Source: Betaproteobacteria bacterium (GTDB taxonomy: Bacteria > Pseudomonadota > Gammaproteobacteria > Burkholderiales > SG8-41). From it: a DNA stretch of 64,000 bases. Positions 28,040 through 37,619 of the stretch are shown here, piece after piece. The notes under the pieces are model-generated. The model did no database searches. It saw only the letters and a program-made list of their open reading frames with translations, and was not told where the DNA came from. The translations under genes were made by a program, and so were the position numbers. Every line of letters starts with the position of its first letter. Position 1 is the first letter of the stretch. The stretch is from assembly GCA_016192825.1 (NCBI GenBank), contig JACPTK010000123.1:62001-126000 (forward strand), read 5' to 3'.

Positions 28040-29320
28040 TCAGGCGTGCGCTGCGTCCCGTTTTGTCGGTTGCGCGGGTTCGGGCGACTTCGAGTATTTC
28101 TCGACCACGTACCGCTCGACGATCTTCTGGAAATCGGCGGCGATGCTCTCGCCCTTGAGGGTCACGGTCTTGACGCCGTCCACATAGACCGGCGCCACCG
28201 GGTTCTCGCCCGAACCGGGCAGGCTGATCCCGACGTTGGCATGCTTGCTCTCCCCCGGCCCGTTCACCACGCAGCCCATTACCGCGACGTGCAGGTTCTC
28301 CACCCCCGGATGGCGCCCCCGCCACTGCGGCATCTGCGCCCGCAGCCAGTTCTGGATGCGGTCCGCCAGTTCCTGGAAGTAGGTGCTGGTGGTGCGCCCG
28401 CATCCCGGGCAGGCGATCACCATGGGGGCAAACGAGCGCAACCCCAGGGTCTGCAGGATTTCCTGCGCCACCACGACCTCCCGGGTGCGGTCCCCGCCCG
28501 GCTCCGGCGTGAGCGAGACGCGGATGGTGTCGCCGATGCCCTCCTGCAGCAGCACGGCCATGGCGGCAGTCGATGCAACGATGCCCTTGGAACCCATCCC
28601 GGCCTCGGTCAGGCCCAGATGCAGCGCGTAATCGCAACGCGCGGCGAGATCGCGATAGACCGAAATCAGGTCCTGGGCGCCGCTCACCTTGCACGAGAGC
28701 ACGATGCGCTCGTGCGGCAGCCCGAGGGCTTCCGCCTGCTGCGCGCTCTCCAGCGCGGACGCGACCAGCGCCCTGCGCGTCACGACGGCGGCATCCTCGG
28801 GTTCCGACAGTCGCGCGTTCGCATCCATCATCCGCGCGAGCAGTTCCGGATCGAGGCTGCCCCAGTTGACGCCGATGCGCACCGGCGTGCCGTAGCGGCA
28901 CGCGAACTCGATCATCGTGGCGAACTGGTCGTCGCGCTTCGCGCCGCGCCCGACGTTGCCGGGGTTGATGCGCAGCTTGGCCAGCGCCTCGGCGCAGGCG
29001 GGGTGCTGGGTCAGCAGGCGGTGCCCGTTGAAATGGAAATCGCCCACCAGCGGAACGTTGACGCCCATCGCGTCGAGCCGCTCGCGGATCGCAGGCACTG
29101 CCGCCGCCGCCTCGGCGTTATTGACCGTGACGCGCACCAGCTCGGAACCGGTGCGCGCCAGCTCGGCGACCTGCCGCGCCGTGGCCGCCACGTCCGCCGT
29201 ATCGGTGTTGGTCATGGACTGGACCACGATCGGGGCATCGCCGCCGATGAGGACGCTCCCGACCGCCACCTGCGCGCACTTGCGCCGCGGCGCCGACCCG
29301 TGTTCCGGATAGCATTTCAT
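28040..29320 (-). CDS. ispG: 4-hydroxy-3-methylbut-2-enyl-diphosphate synthase
   Basis: [4Fe-4S] enzyme of the MEP isoprenoid pathway. 426 residues from [15 protein letters not shown]; its ATG overlaps the rodZ stop (ATGA). It has a TIM-barrel domain (about 20-280) and a C-terminal reductase-like domain with the cluster cysteines in CPGCGR and GCVVNGPGE. The proteobacterial insert typical of IspG is present. The C-terminal tail ([13 protein letters not shown]) is variable. Confidence 0.97.
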   Translation of the reverse strand: MKCYPEHGSAPRRKCAQVAVGSVLIGGDAPIVVQSMTNTDTADVAATARQVAELARTGSELVRVTVNNAEAAAAVPAIRERLDAMGVNVPLVGDFHFNGHRLLTQHPACAEALAKLRINPGNVGRGAKRDDQFATMIEFACRYGTPVRIGVNWGSLDPELLARMMDANARLSEPEDAAVVTRRALVASALESAQQAEALGLPHERIVLSCKVSGAQDLISVYRDLAARCDYALHLGLTEAGMGSKGIVASTAAMAVLLQEGIGDTIRVSLTPEPGGDRTREVVVAQEILQTLGLRSFAPMVIACPGCGRTTSTYFQELADRIQNWLRAQMPQWRGRHPGVENLHVAVMGCVVNGPGESKHANVGISLPGSGENPVAPVYVDGVKTVTLKGESIAADFQKIVERYVVEKYSKSPEPAQPTKRDAAHA

Positions 29321-30213
29321 TGGAGTATCAGGCGCGCGACGTCGGTCCGGATATGAGGCGCGAGATCGACCGGCTTGTCGTCGTAGCTCAGCCGCACCCC
29401 GTGCGCGTTGCCGACCACGAGCGCGAACGGCGGCAGCCCGCTGACGGATTGACGCGTGCCCGGACGGTTCAGCTGCGAGAAGATGATCCGCTCGTCGCGG
29501 TCGCGGATTTCCACCCACGATTCCTCATCGAAAATCAGCTGCACCCGCCGCGCGCCCGGTCTGGGCAGCTTATCCAGTTCGGATTCCAGATCGGCCATGG
29601 CTACGGTCGGCGCATCCTGCACCGTCGGCGCATCGTGCGCAGTCAGAACGGTGGCGGCCACGGCAATGCCCGCTTTCACGCCCTGCGCTTCCCCGGCCGG
29701 CGGCGGGGACGCGGTTTTCCCCTCGCCCTTTGACGAGGGCAGCGCCGCAGGACCCGGTGTCACGGCCACCGCCCGCGTCGGCGCGACCTCGGGCTCGTTG
29801 AAGTAGAACTCGTAGACGGCGAGCAGTCCCACGACAACCGCGGTGACTCCCGCGAAAAGCGGCCAGTGCGGCGCGCTCCTGCCGGGGAACGGAATGTCCT
29901 GCGATGGCGGCGTCTCGGACCGCGGCGCAGAGCGCGGAAGGCGATCGGCTGCCGCGCGCAGCAACTCATCCGGATCGAGCCGCAGAAGCCGCGCGTAATT
30001 GCGGATGAACCCGCGCACGAAGATCGGGCCCGGCAGCTTCTGATAGTGTCCGGCTTCCAGCGCCTCGACCTGCCACACGGAAAGCTTCAACTGGCGCGCG
30101 ACGTCGGCCGTCGTCAGGCTCTGCGCCTGGCGTGCCTCGGCAAGACGTGCGCCCGGCGCCGCTCCCGCCGCTTCGGCGGTTCCGGCCGGCGGCATGGTTC
30201 CGGCTTCGCTCAT
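29317..30213 (-). CDS. rodZ: Cytoskeleton protein RodZ
   Basis: Links MreB to the cell-wall elongation machinery. 298 residues: an HTH_25 domain (about 20-85, [20 protein letters not shown]), a Pro-rich linker, a single membrane helix (about 117-137), and a periplasmic DUF4115 domain at the C-terminus ([17 protein letters not shown]). The start ATG overlaps the pilF stop by ATGA. The pilF-rodZ-ispG-hisS order is conserved. Confidence 0.95.
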   Translation of the reverse strand: MSEAGTMPPAGTAEAAGAAPGARLAEARQAQSLTTADVARQLKLSVWQVEALEAGHYQKLPGPIFVRGFIRNYARLLRLDPDELLRAAADRLPRSAPRSETPPSQDIPFPGRSAPHWPLFAGVTAVVVGLLAVYEFYFNEPEVAPTRAVAVTPGPAALPSSKGEGKTASPPPAGEAQGVKAGIAVAATVLTAHDAPTVQDAPTVAMADLESELDKLPRPGARRVQLIFDEESWVEIRDRDERIIFSQLNRPGTRQSVSGLPPFALVVGNAHGVRLSYDDKPVDLAPHIRTDVARLILQ

Positions 30214-31010
30214 TCGTACTGGCCGTACTGGCCCGCGTTCAGCGCGCGCGTTTCGCGGGAGTTCGGGAACTTGTTGCGCAGCTGCAGCGCGTAGCTCGCT
30301 TCCGAGTTGCGATCGCCCAGCCTGCGCTCGAGACGCACGCCGAGCCACAACGCCTCCGGCCCGACCTGCGACACCTGCGTCAGACGGCCAAGATAGCCCT
30401 TCGCCCCGGCGTAATCTCCGCGCGCGTAGTACAGGTCCGCCAACTGATAGAGCGCCTGGGGGTGGGCCGGGCGCGTCTTCAGGGCGGCCTGGAAATACTC
30501 TTCGGCGCCCGCCAGGTCGCCGCCCCTGCGCGCGCATACGCCGGCATTGACGTAGGAACGGTCCGGAAACGGGTAAAGCGGATTGCGTACCGCCGCGAGG
30601 AAATGCTTGATCGCCTCCTGCACCTGCTTGCGCTCGCACAGGAAGGACCCGTAATTGTTGAGAGTATCGAAGTCGCTCGGGTTGATGCTGAGCGCGCGCT
30701 GGAAGCTCTGTTCCGCCAGACGGTCTTCCTTGAGCCGGGCGTAGATCAGCGCCGCGACGTTATAGGCCGGGCCGTAATCCGGGTCGGCGCCCAGAGCCTC
30801 CTTCACTTCCTCGAGCGCCACGCCCATGTTGCCGAGATCGTAGTAACTCGCGGCAAGCTCGGTATGGATGCGTGCCCGCGCTCTTTCCTGCTTTTCCTCG
30901 CCGGTGGTGGGAGACACGGGGCTGTTCAGCGCCGAATCGTCCGCCCGCTGCGTGGCGCACGCGGAGACCGCCAGGCAGGCCGCCGTCACGATGATGCGGG
31001 AGATCCTCAT
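30210..31010 (-). CDS. pilF: Type IV pilus biogenesis lipoprotein PilF/PilW
   Basis: Outer-membrane pilotin for the PilQ secretin. 266 residues: signal peptide with lipobox VSAC (Cys18), then about six TPR repeats ([47 protein letters not shown]). The start is taken at [12 protein letters not shown], whose ATG overlaps the rlmN stop; the longer frame upstream lies inside rlmN. No other pilus genes are in the window, which is normal for pilF. Confidence 0.94.
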   Translation of the reverse strand: MRISRIIVTAACLAVSACATQRADDSALNSPVSPTTGEEKQERARARIHTELAASYYDLGNMGVALEEVKEALGADPDYGPAYNVAALIYARLKEDRLAEQSFQRALSINPSDFDTLNNYGSFLCERKQVQEAIKHFLAAVRNPLYPFPDRSYVNAGVCARRGGDLAGAEEYFQAALKTRPAHPQALYQLADLYYARGDYAGAKGYLGRLTQVSQVGPEALWLGVRLERRLGDRNSEASYALQLRNKFPNSRETRALNAGQYGQYE

Positions 31011-32491
31011 GGCTGCACCGCCTCCGTTGTCGCCCTGCCCTCCTGCCGGCGCCGGACGCGCCGGGTACGATCCTGCACGCGCCCCGCGAGCTGCCCGCAA
31101 GCCGCGTCGATGTCGTCGCCGCGCGTCTTGCGGACGGTCGCGATCAGGCCGGCGCGCGTCAGCACTTCGCGGAAGCGCTCGATCTCCCCGGGCGCCGAGC
31201 GTTGATACGGAATCCCGGGAAACGGGTTGAACGGGATCAGGTTGATCTTGCACGGCACGTCCTTCACCAGCGCGGCGAGCGCGCGTGCCTCCGCGGCGCC
31301 GTCGTTCACGCCGGAAAGCAGGACGTATTCGAACATCACGTACTTGCGCGGCGCCTTCTCGACGTAGCGCAGGCACGCCGCCATCAACTCCCTGATGGGG
31401 TACTTGCGGTTGATCGGTACCAGCTGGTCGCGCAACTTGTCGCTGGCCGCGTGCAGCGACACCGCGAGCGAGACCGGGCACGTCTCGCGCAGGCGGTCGA
31501 TGGCGGGCACCAGGCCCGCAGTAGAGAGCGTGACGCGGCGGCGCGACAGGCCGTAGGCGTTGTCGTCGAGCATGAGCCGCATCGCCGCCACCACATTATC
31601 GAAATTGGCGAGCGGCTCACCCATGCCCATCATCACGACGTTGCTGATCGCCCTTTCCCCAAGACCGAGGTGGCCGGGGCGATCCACGGCGCTTCGCGCC
31701 GTCAATTCCTCCCCCGCCAGGGCATCGCGCGATCGAGGAGCGCGCTCGGCGCTTCGCGCCGTCAATTCCTCCCCCGCCAGGGCATCGCGCGATCGAGGAG
31801 CGCGCTCGGCGCTTCGCGCCGTCAATCCCTCCCCCGCCAGGGCATCGCGCGATCGAGGAGCGCGCTCGGCGCTTCGCGCCGTCAATCCCTCCCCCGCCAG
31901 GGCATCGCGCGATCGAAGAGCGCGTGATGCCCACCACAACTGGCCGATGATCTCCTCCGTCGTCAGATTGCGGTTGAAGCCCTGGCGTCCGGTCGAGCAG
32001 AACGAGCACTCCAGCGCGCAGCCCGCCTGCGACGAGATGCACAGCGTGCCCCGGTAGCGCCTCGGAGCGCGGGACGAGGGGCCCCTCCCAGGGGATCGGC
32101 CAGCGGAGAGGATGCCGGCGACCTGACCCGAGGCGCTTGCATTCCGCTCCGGGGTCACATCCCCGCAAGCGGGGCCCCTGCTCCCCCCTTCGCGGTCGCC
32201 CTCGGGGATGAACACGGACTCGATCGCGTTGTCGGTGCCGACGTCGAGCAGCCACTTGCGCGTGCCATCGGCCGCGGTCGTGTCGCGCAGGACGCGGGGC
32301 GCGCCGATCGAGGCGCTCTGCGCGAGGCGCTCCCGCAGCGCCTTCGATACGTCGGTCATGGCGCCGAAGTCGTCCACGCCGGCGTGGTGGATCCATCGCA
32401 GCAGCTGCCCGGCGCGGAACGGCTTCTCGCCCATGCCGGCGCAGAACGCCTGCATCGCCTCGTGGTCCAGTCCGAGCAGGTTGATGGTCAT
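31007..32491 (-). CDS. rlmN: 23S rRNA/tRNA adenine-C2 methyltransferase RlmN with two in-frame insertions
   Basis: Radical-SAM enzyme that makes m2A2503 in 23S rRNA and m2A37 in tRNAs. The cluster motif CALECSFC (Cys158, 162, 165), [25 protein letters not shown] and the catalytic Cys (DIDAACGQL) are intact. The protein is 494 residues against a usual 360-390. The excess is explained by two insertions: about residues 98-147 just before the cluster motif, and residues 191-268, which hold four 20-residue repeats. Both keep the frame. The enzyme probably still works because the inserts sit at surface-loop positions; that is inference. It lies between ndk and pilF in the normal order. Confidence 0.95.
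   Translation of the reverse strand: MTINLLGLDHEAMQAFCAGMGEKPFRAGQLLRWIHHAGVDDFGAMTDVSKALRERLAQSASIGAPRVLRDTTAADGTRKWLLDVGTDNAIESVFIPEGDREGGSRGPACGDVTPERNASASGQVAGILSAGRSPGRGPSSRAPRRYRGTLCISSQAGCALECSFCSTGRQGFNRNLTTEEIIGQLWWASRALRSRDALAGEGLTARSAERAPRSRDALAGEGLTARSAERAPRSRDALAGEELTARSAERAPRSRDALAGEELTARSAVDRPGHLGLGERAISNVVMMGMGEPLANFDNVVAAMRLMLDDNAYGLSRRRVTLSTAGLVPAIDRLRETCPVSLAVSLHAASDKLRDQLVPINRKYPIRELMAACLRYVEKAPRKYVMFEYVLLSGVNDGAAEARALAALVKDVPCKINLIPFNPFPGIPYQRSAPGEIERFREVLTRAGLIATVRKTRGDDIDAACGQLAGRVQDRTRRVRRRQEGRATTEAVQP
31686..31925 (-). repeat. Four 60-bp tandem repeats inside rlmN
   Basis: Four copies of exactly 60 bp differ at only a few positions (AATTCC/AATCCC and GAGGAG/GAAGAG variants). 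Each encodes 20 residues (RSRDALAGE(G/E)[10 protein letters not shown], rotated). The unit has an internal hairpin GGCGCTTCGCGCC. There is no spacer variation, so it is not a CRISPR array. Confidence 0.97.
32051..32200 (-). repeat. In-frame palindrome-rich insertion in rlmN
   Basis: About 150 bp coding for residues about 98-147, between VFIPE and GTLCISSQ, which are adjacent in normal RlmN. It contains the perfect palindrome GAGGGGCCCCTC (32076-32087) and hairpin CCCCGCAAGCGGGG (32161-32174). The encoded segment is Gly/Arg/Ser-rich and resembles no domain known to me. Confidence 0.85.
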
Positions 32492-32492
32492 G

Positions 32493-32918
32493 TCAGCGCG
32501 AAAAGATCTCGTCGGTCGCGAAAAAGTACGCGATCTCGATGGCCGCCGAATCGGGTGAATCCGATCCGTGCACCGCGTTCGCGTCTATGCTTTGAGCAAA
32601 GTCGGCGCGAATGGTGCCCTTCGCCGCCTTCCTCGGGTCGGTGGCGCCCATCAGCTCGCGGTTCCTCTGGATCGCGTCGTTCCCCTCGAGCACCTGGATC
32701 ATGACCGGCCCCGAGGTCATGAATTCCACCAGGTCCTTGAAAAACGGCCGCTCTTTGTGCACCGCGTAAAAGCCCTCCGCCTGCTGCCGGGACATCCACA
32801 TCATGCGCGCGGCAACGATCTTGAGCCCGGCCTGCTCGAAACGCGAGTAAATCCCGCCGATGACGTTCTTGGCTACGGCATCGGGTTTGATGATGGACAA
32901 CGTACGCTCAACCGCCAT
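32493..32918 (-). CDS. ndk: Nucleoside diphosphate kinase
   Basis: Transfers phosphate among NDPs and NTPs through a phosphohistidine. 141 residues, complete: [21 protein letters not shown], and the active-site NAVHGSDS with the catalytic His near residue 117. A good Shine-Dalgarno (AGGAAGG) precedes the ATG. First gene of the long minus-strand block and immediately upstream of rlmN. Confidence 0.98.
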   Translation of the reverse strand: MAVERTLSIIKPDAVAKNVIGGIYSRFEQAGLKIVAARMMWMSRQQAEGFYAVHKERPFFKDLVEFMTSGPVMIQVLEGNDAIQRNRELMGATDPRKAAKGTIRADFAQSIDANAVHGSDSPDSAAIEIAYFFATDEIFSR

Positions 32919-33080
32919 GAAACCTTCCTGGATGATGTTTTTTAAAACTAACTTGCGAGGATACCACGATAAGGCTTTGAAATGAAGCGTTTTCGCGCCA
33001 TTTCCCGCAAGAAAACAGGCGGTTGCATGGAGGCGACCGGATAATGGGAAACGCCTTCACGCGGCCCGTTTGCGCGGCGC

Positions 33081-33115
33081 GAAGCGCTGGCGCGCGTGAA
33101 CGGCGCCAGCGCTTC
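33081..33115. other. Perfect 13-bp hairpin
   Basis: GAAGCGCTGGCGC (33081-33093) pairs exactly with GCGCCAGCGCTTC (33103-33115) over a 9-nt loop. It lies about 45 bp past the stop of the dioxygenase gene (minus strand) and upstream of ndk. There is no T run, so it may be a Rho-independent-like stop without tail or a protein site. Confidence 0.7.
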
Positions 33116-33160
33116 CCCGCCCGCCGCCGTCGGCGACGGCACCCCATGTCGGAACAGCCC

Positions 33161-34012
33161 TCAGCGCGGGGTGTCGCCCGCCAGCGTCACGCGGTGCATG
33201 ACGCGTCTGTATCCGTGGTAGTCGTTCACCGGGTTGTGCTGCACGCAGCGGTTATCCCAGAACGCGAGCGAGCCCGGCTCCCAACGAAAACGGCAGGTGA
33301 ACTCGGGCCTGACCTGGTGCAGGAAGAGATAATCGAGCAGCGGCCGGCTCTCTTCCTCCGTCAGGCCCTTAAAGTGGGTCGTGTGCCCGACGTTGACGTA
33401 GAGCGCTTTTCGCCCCGTCTCGGGATGGGTGCGGACCACGGGATGCTCGGCGATCAACACCTTGTGCTCCGCGCCTGCCGCGCGCAGCCGATCTTCCCGC
33501 GTGCGGGAGGCATCGGCCTTGAGCGAGCTGCTCATGCCTACGAGTCCATCGAGCATTTTCCGGTAGCCTTCCGACAGCGTCTCGTAGGCGAGGTACTGGT
33601 TGGCGAAGAGCGTGTCGCCGCCGCAAGGCGGGATCTCGATCGCGTAGAGCATGCTCGCCATCGGCGGTCGCTCCAGGTAGGTCGTGTCGGAATGCCAGAT
33701 GCCGCCAAAGTTCACCCGCTCGTGCGCGAGCTTGATGACCGGGGTGATCAGCGGGCATTCGGGCAGCCCATCGAGTTGCGGGTATTCCATCGGCTGGCCA
33801 AACTGCTGGGCGAAATCGAGCTGCCCCTGCGGAGCCAGCTTCTGGTTGTGAAAAAAAACCACCAGATGATCGAGAAAAGCCTGCCGTATCTCCGCGACGA
33901 CCTCCTCCGGAAGCGGCCGTGCGATATCCACGCCCTGGATCTCGGCGCCGAGCGCGCCGGCAATCCGACGCACCTCGATGTGGCGATAATTCCGGCGGTA
34001 CATCCTATCCAT
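33161..34012 (-). CDS. TauD/TfdA family 2-oxoglutarate dioxygenase
   Basis: Fe(II)/2-oxoglutarate-dependent oxygenase; members hydroxylate taurine, 2,4-D, alkyl sulfates or other carboxylates. 283 residues. Iron ligands: His107 and Asp109 (IWHSDTTY) and His259 (WDNRCVQH); the 2-oxoglutarate-binding Arg lies in RRVMHR. The family fit is strong, but substrate specificity cannot be read. It stands alone on the minus strand, with the CoA-transferase gene about 115 bp upstream, so the two may be cotranscribed. Confidence 0.9.
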   Translation of the reverse strand: MDRMYRRNYRHIEVRRIAGALGAEIQGVDIARPLPEEVVAEIRQAFLDHLVVFFHNQKLAPQGQLDFAQQFGQPMEYPQLDGLPECPLITPVIKLAHERVNFGGIWHSDTTYLERPPMASMLYAIEIPPCGGDTLFANQYLAYETLSEGYRKMLDGLVGMSSSLKADASRTREDRLRAAGAEHKVLIAEHPVVRTHPETGRKALYVNVGHTTHFKGLTEEESRPLLDYLFLHQVRPEFTCRFRWEPGSLAFWDNRCVQHNPVNDYHGYRRVMHRVTLAGDTPR

Positions 34013-34044
34013 CTTAATCGAGTGCCAAGTCTACGATCATGAGT

Positions 34045-34121
34045 GATGAGATACGGGATGCGGGATGCAGGATGACTCGCGTCGTGCATCTGGTATCGCG
34101 TATCTCGCATCGCGCATCATA
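34045..34121. repeat. Inverted heptamer word-repeat locus before dioxygenase
   Basis: The left arm (34048-34077) has GATACGG, GATGCGG, GATGCAG, GATGACT. The right arm (34087-34120) has CATCTGG, TATCGCG, TATCTCG, CATCGCG. The period is 7 and the arms are complementary with mismatches. It lies between the CoA-transferase stop and the dioxygenase start. Confidence 0.9.
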
Positions 34122-34127
34122 TTCTTG

Positions 34128-35315
34128 TCAAATCACCTTGGCATTCCTCAGCGCCTGGATGCGGGCGCTGTCGTAGCCGAGTTCCCGCAGCAACTCGTTC
34201 GTATGCTCGCCCAACGCCGGCGCCGGCCGCGCCGGCGCGTCCTCGCCCGCGCACCGCACCGGCGGCGCGACCATGCGGTAGGAGCCGCGCGCAGCGTGCG
34301 GAATCGCCTGTAGCCGGCCGTGCTGCGTCACGAACGGGTTCTCGAGAGCTTGCTTGAGATCGTTGATCGGCGCCGCCGGCACGGCGCCGGCGAAATGCGC
34401 GAGCCATTCTCCCGTCGTGCGCTGCCCCAGCTCGCGGTCGAGCAGCTCGGTGATGAGATCGCGGTGCGTCAGCCGGTCCGGAAACCGGCGAAAGCGCGCA
34501 TCCTCGATCCACTCGGAACGCCCGAGCTTCTCGCACAGCGCCGGCCAGAACTTCTCCTTGTTGCACATGAGATAGATCCAGCCATCGTGCGTGCGATAGA
34601 GCTGGCACGGCGTCAACGCCGGATGCGCCGAGCGCGGCAGACGTCCTGTGACGACGCCTTCGTTGAGGTACCACGTGGCGAGGTAGTTCACGTTGTGCAG
34701 TGCCATGTCGAACAGGCTTACGTCGATGTCGCGCCCCGTGCCCGTGGCGCGCGCCGCGGTGAGCGCCGCAAGCAGCGCGTAGGCGAGACCGAGGCCCGTC
34801 ATCAGGTCCACGATCGAAAGCCCGAAACGCGCCGGCGGCGCGCCGGGCTCGCCGGTGAGCGAGAAATAGCCCGCCTCCGCCTGCATCAGGTAATCGAACC
34901 CCGGCCAATCGGCGCGCGGGCCGCTCCGGCCGTAGGCAGAGAGATGCGCACATACGATCTTCGGGTTCATTTCCTTCAGGCGGCCGTAGACGAGTCCGAG
35001 CTTCGCCGGCACGTCCCCGCGCAAGTTGGAGGCGAGCGCGTCCGCCGTGCGCGCGAGATCGCGCAACACGGCCTGCCCTTCCGGGCGCCCCAGGTCGAGC
35101 GTGAGGCTCTTCTTGTTGCGGTTGAAGCTGTGGAAGAACTCGCTGTCGCCCGGCGCGAAGAAGTGCGGCCCGACCGCGCGCGACATGTCGCCGCCGTCGT
35201 TCGGATTCTCGATCTTGATCACCTCGGCGCCCTGGTCGGCGAGGAACATCGTGCCGAACGGGCCCGCCCCGTACTGCTCGACCGCCAGCACCCGCACGCC
35301 GTTCAGCGGCAGCAT
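34128..35315 (-). CDS. CaiB/BaiF (class III) CoA-transferase
   Basis: Moves CoA between carboxylic acids through an aspartyl-CoA-type anhydride. 395 residues. The likely catalytic Asp is Asp170 in GLSIVDLMTG; the N-terminal GVRVLAVEQYGAGPFGTMFLADQGAEVIKIE is typical. In soil betaproteobacteria such genes often accompany Bug receptors and acyl-CoA dehydrogenases, and here both follow within 5 kb. Substrate unknown. Confidence 0.92.
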   Translation of the reverse strand: MLPLNGVRVLAVEQYGAGPFGTMFLADQGAEVIKIENPNDGGDMSRAVGPHFFAPGDSEFFHSFNRNKKSLTLDLGRPEGQAVLRDLARTADALASNLRGDVPAKLGLVYGRLKEMNPKIVCAHLSAYGRSGPRADWPGFDYLMQAEAGYFSLTGEPGAPPARFGLSIVDLMTGLGLAYALLAALTAARATGTGRDIDVSLFDMALHNVNYLATWYLNEGVVTGRLPRSAHPALTPCQLYRTHDGWIYLMCNKEKFWPALCEKLGRSEWIEDARFRRFPDRLTHRDLITELLDRELGQRTTGEWLAHFAGAVPAAPINDLKQALENPFVTQHGRLQAIPHAARGSYRMVAPPVRCAGEDAPARPAPALGEHTNELLRELGYDSARIQALRNAKVI

Positions 35316-35352
35316 GGTGCACCCCTAGAGACCATATGAGCCGGAGGTGAAG

Positions 35353-35652
35353 TTACCGAGGCACATTCTGCTTGCCACGATACCAGCGCAGGATGCGGAT
35401 CGTGCTCTTGGTCTCGCGATAGTTGATGATGTGGCCGGTGTTCGGTATCGGGAAAGCGCGCCGGCCACGTGCCCCGGCAGGTCTGCCGATTTTTGGGTAC
35501 GCCTGAATCTGCTTTAGCGCGTTCTCGACGCGCTCGACGACCAGCCGCGCCGTGAAAGGGTCTTCGCTCGCGATGAATTCGATCCACGCGTTAAACGCGT
35601 CTCGAGCCGCGCGCGCCCACTCAAGCGGCTTTGCGCCGGCGCTTTGCGGCAT
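35353..35652 (-). CDS. ParE/RelE-family toxin
   Basis: 99 residues of the RelE/ParE fold: WARAARDAFNAWIEFIASEDP at the N-terminus, then VVERVENALKQIQAYPKIGRPAG, and the C-terminal RILRWYRGKQNVPR strand. RelE members cut mRNA at the ribosome and ParE members poison gyrase; which applies here cannot be decided. Its 5' end overlaps the preceding antitoxin gene by 32 bp, typical of coupled pairs. It may start later than the ATG used. Confidence 0.82.
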   Translation of the reverse strand: MPQSAGAKPLEWARAARDAFNAWIEFIASEDPFTARLVVERVENALKQIQAYPKIGRPAGARGRRAFPIPNTGHIINYRETKSTIRILRWYRGKQNVPR

Positions 35653-35884
35653 GCCGCTCGACCGTGGCCCGCGCTCGTGCCATTACTTCGCGGTGCGGTA
35701 TCGCGCCGTTGCGGTCGATATCTTGGTCCGCTTCGATGGTCTCGCGCACGTCCTGCTCGGTCGCTTCGAGACCATCCCGCAGGACGAAACGTAGCATCGA
35801 TCGCGGCGTGCGGCCAGCGAGCTGGGCTAGTTTCTCGATGCGGCGTCGCTGTGCTGGAGTCAGTGCCAAGGATCGCATGCGCAT
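35621..35884 (-). CDS. Ribbon-helix-helix antitoxin partner
   Basis: 87 residues. The N-terminal MRMRSLALTPAQRRRIEKLAQLAGRTPRSMLRFVLRDGLE region has the strand-helix-helix pattern of CopG/ParD DNA-binding domains. The C-terminal half is charged and probably wraps the toxin. GAGG lies 4 nt before the first ATG. It overlaps the downstream ParE-like toxin gene, and should autoregulate from the promoter region just upstream. Confidence 0.75.
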   Translation of the reverse strand: MRMRSLALTPAQRRRIEKLAQLAGRTPRSMLRFVLRDGLEATEQDVRETIEADQDIDRNGAIPHREVMARARATVERHAAKRRRKAA

Positions 35885-36197
35885 TTTTCCTCAGTCGAAA
35901 AACAGCATGAATTCTAACACCCGGTCAGAAGCTCCTGAAATGGTTTCGGTGCAGGATTGTCATCAAGCGCAATACATGTACCGCAAAAAAACGTTGAAAA
36001 AATTTTTTCTACCGCGACTAATCGGTGCCTTTAATAGGTGTCTCACCCTGCGAGGCATTCTTGAGGCATCCGTTTGGTTAGCTTGTTGCCCAAGGTACCC
36101 GTTCCACCTGCCCGACCCAGCGCGATCTTAGGCGGTTCGAATACTCGCCCTCGTATCCGAATATTCGTAGCAGCACAGCCTCCCAGGCCACACGGCC
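35885..36197. other. Gene-free stretch upstream of the antitoxin
   Basis: 313 bp without a credible gene. It is locally AT-rich, with a palindromic GAAAAAATTTTTTC (about 35996-36009), and has a CGAATATTCG palindrome near 36159. It lies between the toxin-antitoxin pair and the downstream end of a Bug receptor gene. It probably holds the antitoxin promoter, but I see no confident -35/-10 pair. Confidence 0.5.
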
Positions 36198-37157
36198 TCA
36201 GTTGATCGTGATCTTGGCCTGCTTGATCACCTCGGCCCACTCGGCAATCTCGCGCTTGATCAACGTCAGGAACTTCTCGGGCGTGCCGCCGCTCGGCTCG
36301 AGGCCTTCGTTCGCGATCCGCGCCGCGAAATCCGGTGCCTTCACGATTTTGTTGATTTCGGCGTTCAGTCTGTCGATGATCGGCCTCGGCACTCCGCGCG
36401 GCGCGACGACACCGTGCCAGTTGTTCACCTGGTACTTGTAGCCGGATTCAATCACGGTGGGCACGTCGGGCAGCGCCCCGACGCGTTTCGGGAAGCTGAC
36501 CGCCAGGGCGAACAGGCGCTTGGATTTGACGTGGGGTACGGCGGCCGCGGCCGCGGCCACCATCATCTGCGTCTGTCCCGAGACCGTGTCGATGACGGCG
36601 GGACCGGTGCCCTTGTACGGAATGTGCGTGATCTTGATGCCGGTGCGCATCGCAAATAGTTCCGTGGCGAGATGCGTGATGCCGCCCTGGCCGGTCGAAG
36701 CGTAGTTGAGCTGCCCCGGCCTGGCCTTCGCAAGCGCGACCAGCTGCTTCACGGTCTTGACCGGCAGCGACGGGTGGACGGTTATCACGTACGGGCCATC
36801 CTCGGTCTGGATCACCGGAACCATGTCGTTCAGCGCGTCGTACTTCAGGTTCTTGTAGAGACTCGGGGAGGTCGTGAAGCTGCCCGAAATGAGCAGCAGC
36901 GTGTACCCGTCCGCCGGGGACTTGAACGCGACCTCCGTGCCGAGCGTGCTCCCAGCGCCCCCCCTGTTGTCGACGATGAATTGCTGTCCGAAAACCTTGA
37001 TAAGCGGCGGCGCGATCAGGCGCGCGATATAGTCCGAACCGCCGCCGGGGGGGAACGGCACGATGATGCGCACCGGTTTCGTGGGGTAAGTCTGCGCCTG
37101 CGCGAGGCCGCTTGCAGCGACGAGCGCCGCGGCAACGAGTAGATGCAATGGTTTCAT
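36198..37157 (-). CDS. Bug-family (TctC) periplasmic solute receptor
   Basis: Tripartite tricarboxylate transporter receptor family, greatly expanded in betaproteobacteria. 319 residues: Sec signal peptide MKPLHLLVAAALVAASGLAQA, then the family pattern YPTKPVRIIVPFPPGGGSD and VDNRGGAGSTLGTEVAF. Binds small organic acids or related molecules in the periplasm. No TctA/TctB permease is nearby, so it is an orphan receptor, as is common for this family. Confidence 0.95.
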   Translation of the reverse strand: MKPLHLLVAAALVAASGLAQAQTYPTKPVRIIVPFPPGGGSDYIARLIAPPLIKVFGQQFIVDNRGGAGSTLGTEVAFKSPADGYTLLLISGSFTTSPSLYKNLKYDALNDMVPVIQTEDGPYVITVHPSLPVKTVKQLVALAKARPGQLNYASTGQGGITHLATELFAMRTGIKITHIPYKGTGPAVIDTVSGQTQMMVAAAAAAVPHVKSKRLFALAVSFPKRVGALPDVPTVIESGYKYQVNNWHGVVAPRGVPRPIIDRLNAEINKIVKAPDFAARIANEGLEPSGGTPEKFLTLIKREIAEWAEVIKQAKITIN

Positions 37158-37474
37158 CTGATTTCTCCGATCGGGGGAACCACGGGAACGGCCATTGTAA
37201 TCCGTCTCCAGGAAACGGGCCTCAATGTGAACTGATCCCGGGGCCGGCAGGAACCTGCCGGCAGGGTAGTCGCGACACGCGGTTAGAACAGGCTTTTCCT
37301 CACCTTCATTCTGCCCGGGGATCGCAGCCGGCGGATCCTTTCCATTTGGCGCCGGGTCGGCGGTCTGTCATCGCGTTCGTGGGTGGTACCCGCTTTGCGG
37401 CAGCGGGGCGGCATGCTGGAGTCGAACTTCATGCGTTGCTTCGCGACAGTACGTTTGACGGTCAGCATCGCTGC
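37158..37474. other. Intergenic stretch, possible antitoxin-gene debris
   Basis: 317 bp upstream of the Bug gene. It holds the Bug promoter region and, on the minus strand, a short open frame (37283-37468) that ends MKVRKSLF. That frame could be the degraded 3' part of the VapB remnant at 37475-37579, but no similarity is strong enough to call it. Confidence 0.35.
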
Positions 37475-37579
37475 TCATCCGCGACCGTGAGCGGTGGCGG
37501 CGCGTGCTTTCATCCCGGTTATACGTTGGGCCTTGGCCAGGAGCCGCTCATTCAGATTGATGGTGGTGCGCCTTCTCAA
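37475..37579 (-). pseudogene. VapB-like antitoxin remnant
   Basis: The minus strand reads RRRTTINLNERLLAKAQRIT then GMKARAATAHGRG and stops. The first 27 residues match the N-terminus of VapB antitoxins of the RTT(I/L)NLDxxLLxxAQ(x)TG type, which normally continue to about 65-80 residues. The best start is TTG at 37579, 8 nt after a GGGAGG Shine-Dalgarno. A frameshift or truncation after residue 27 is likely. It is divergent from an intact vapBC pair only 39 bp away. Confidence 0.55.
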
Positions 37580-37603
37580 AGACTTGACCTCCCGGCGTCG
37601 TTG

Positions 37604-37619
37604 TGTATGATGTAATACA
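37604..37619. promoter_or_regulatory. Candidate VapBC operator
   Basis: The inverted repeat TGTAT-N6-ATACA lies directly before the antitoxin start at 37619 and between two divergent antitoxin reading frames. Toxin-antitoxin complexes usually bind such palindromes to repress their own transcription. Identity is inferred from position. Confidence 0.45.

Noticed and set aside
31686-31925. Possible CRISPR array in the 60-bp repeats
   Set aside because: The units abut with no unique spacers, are in frame with rlmN, and no cas genes are present.
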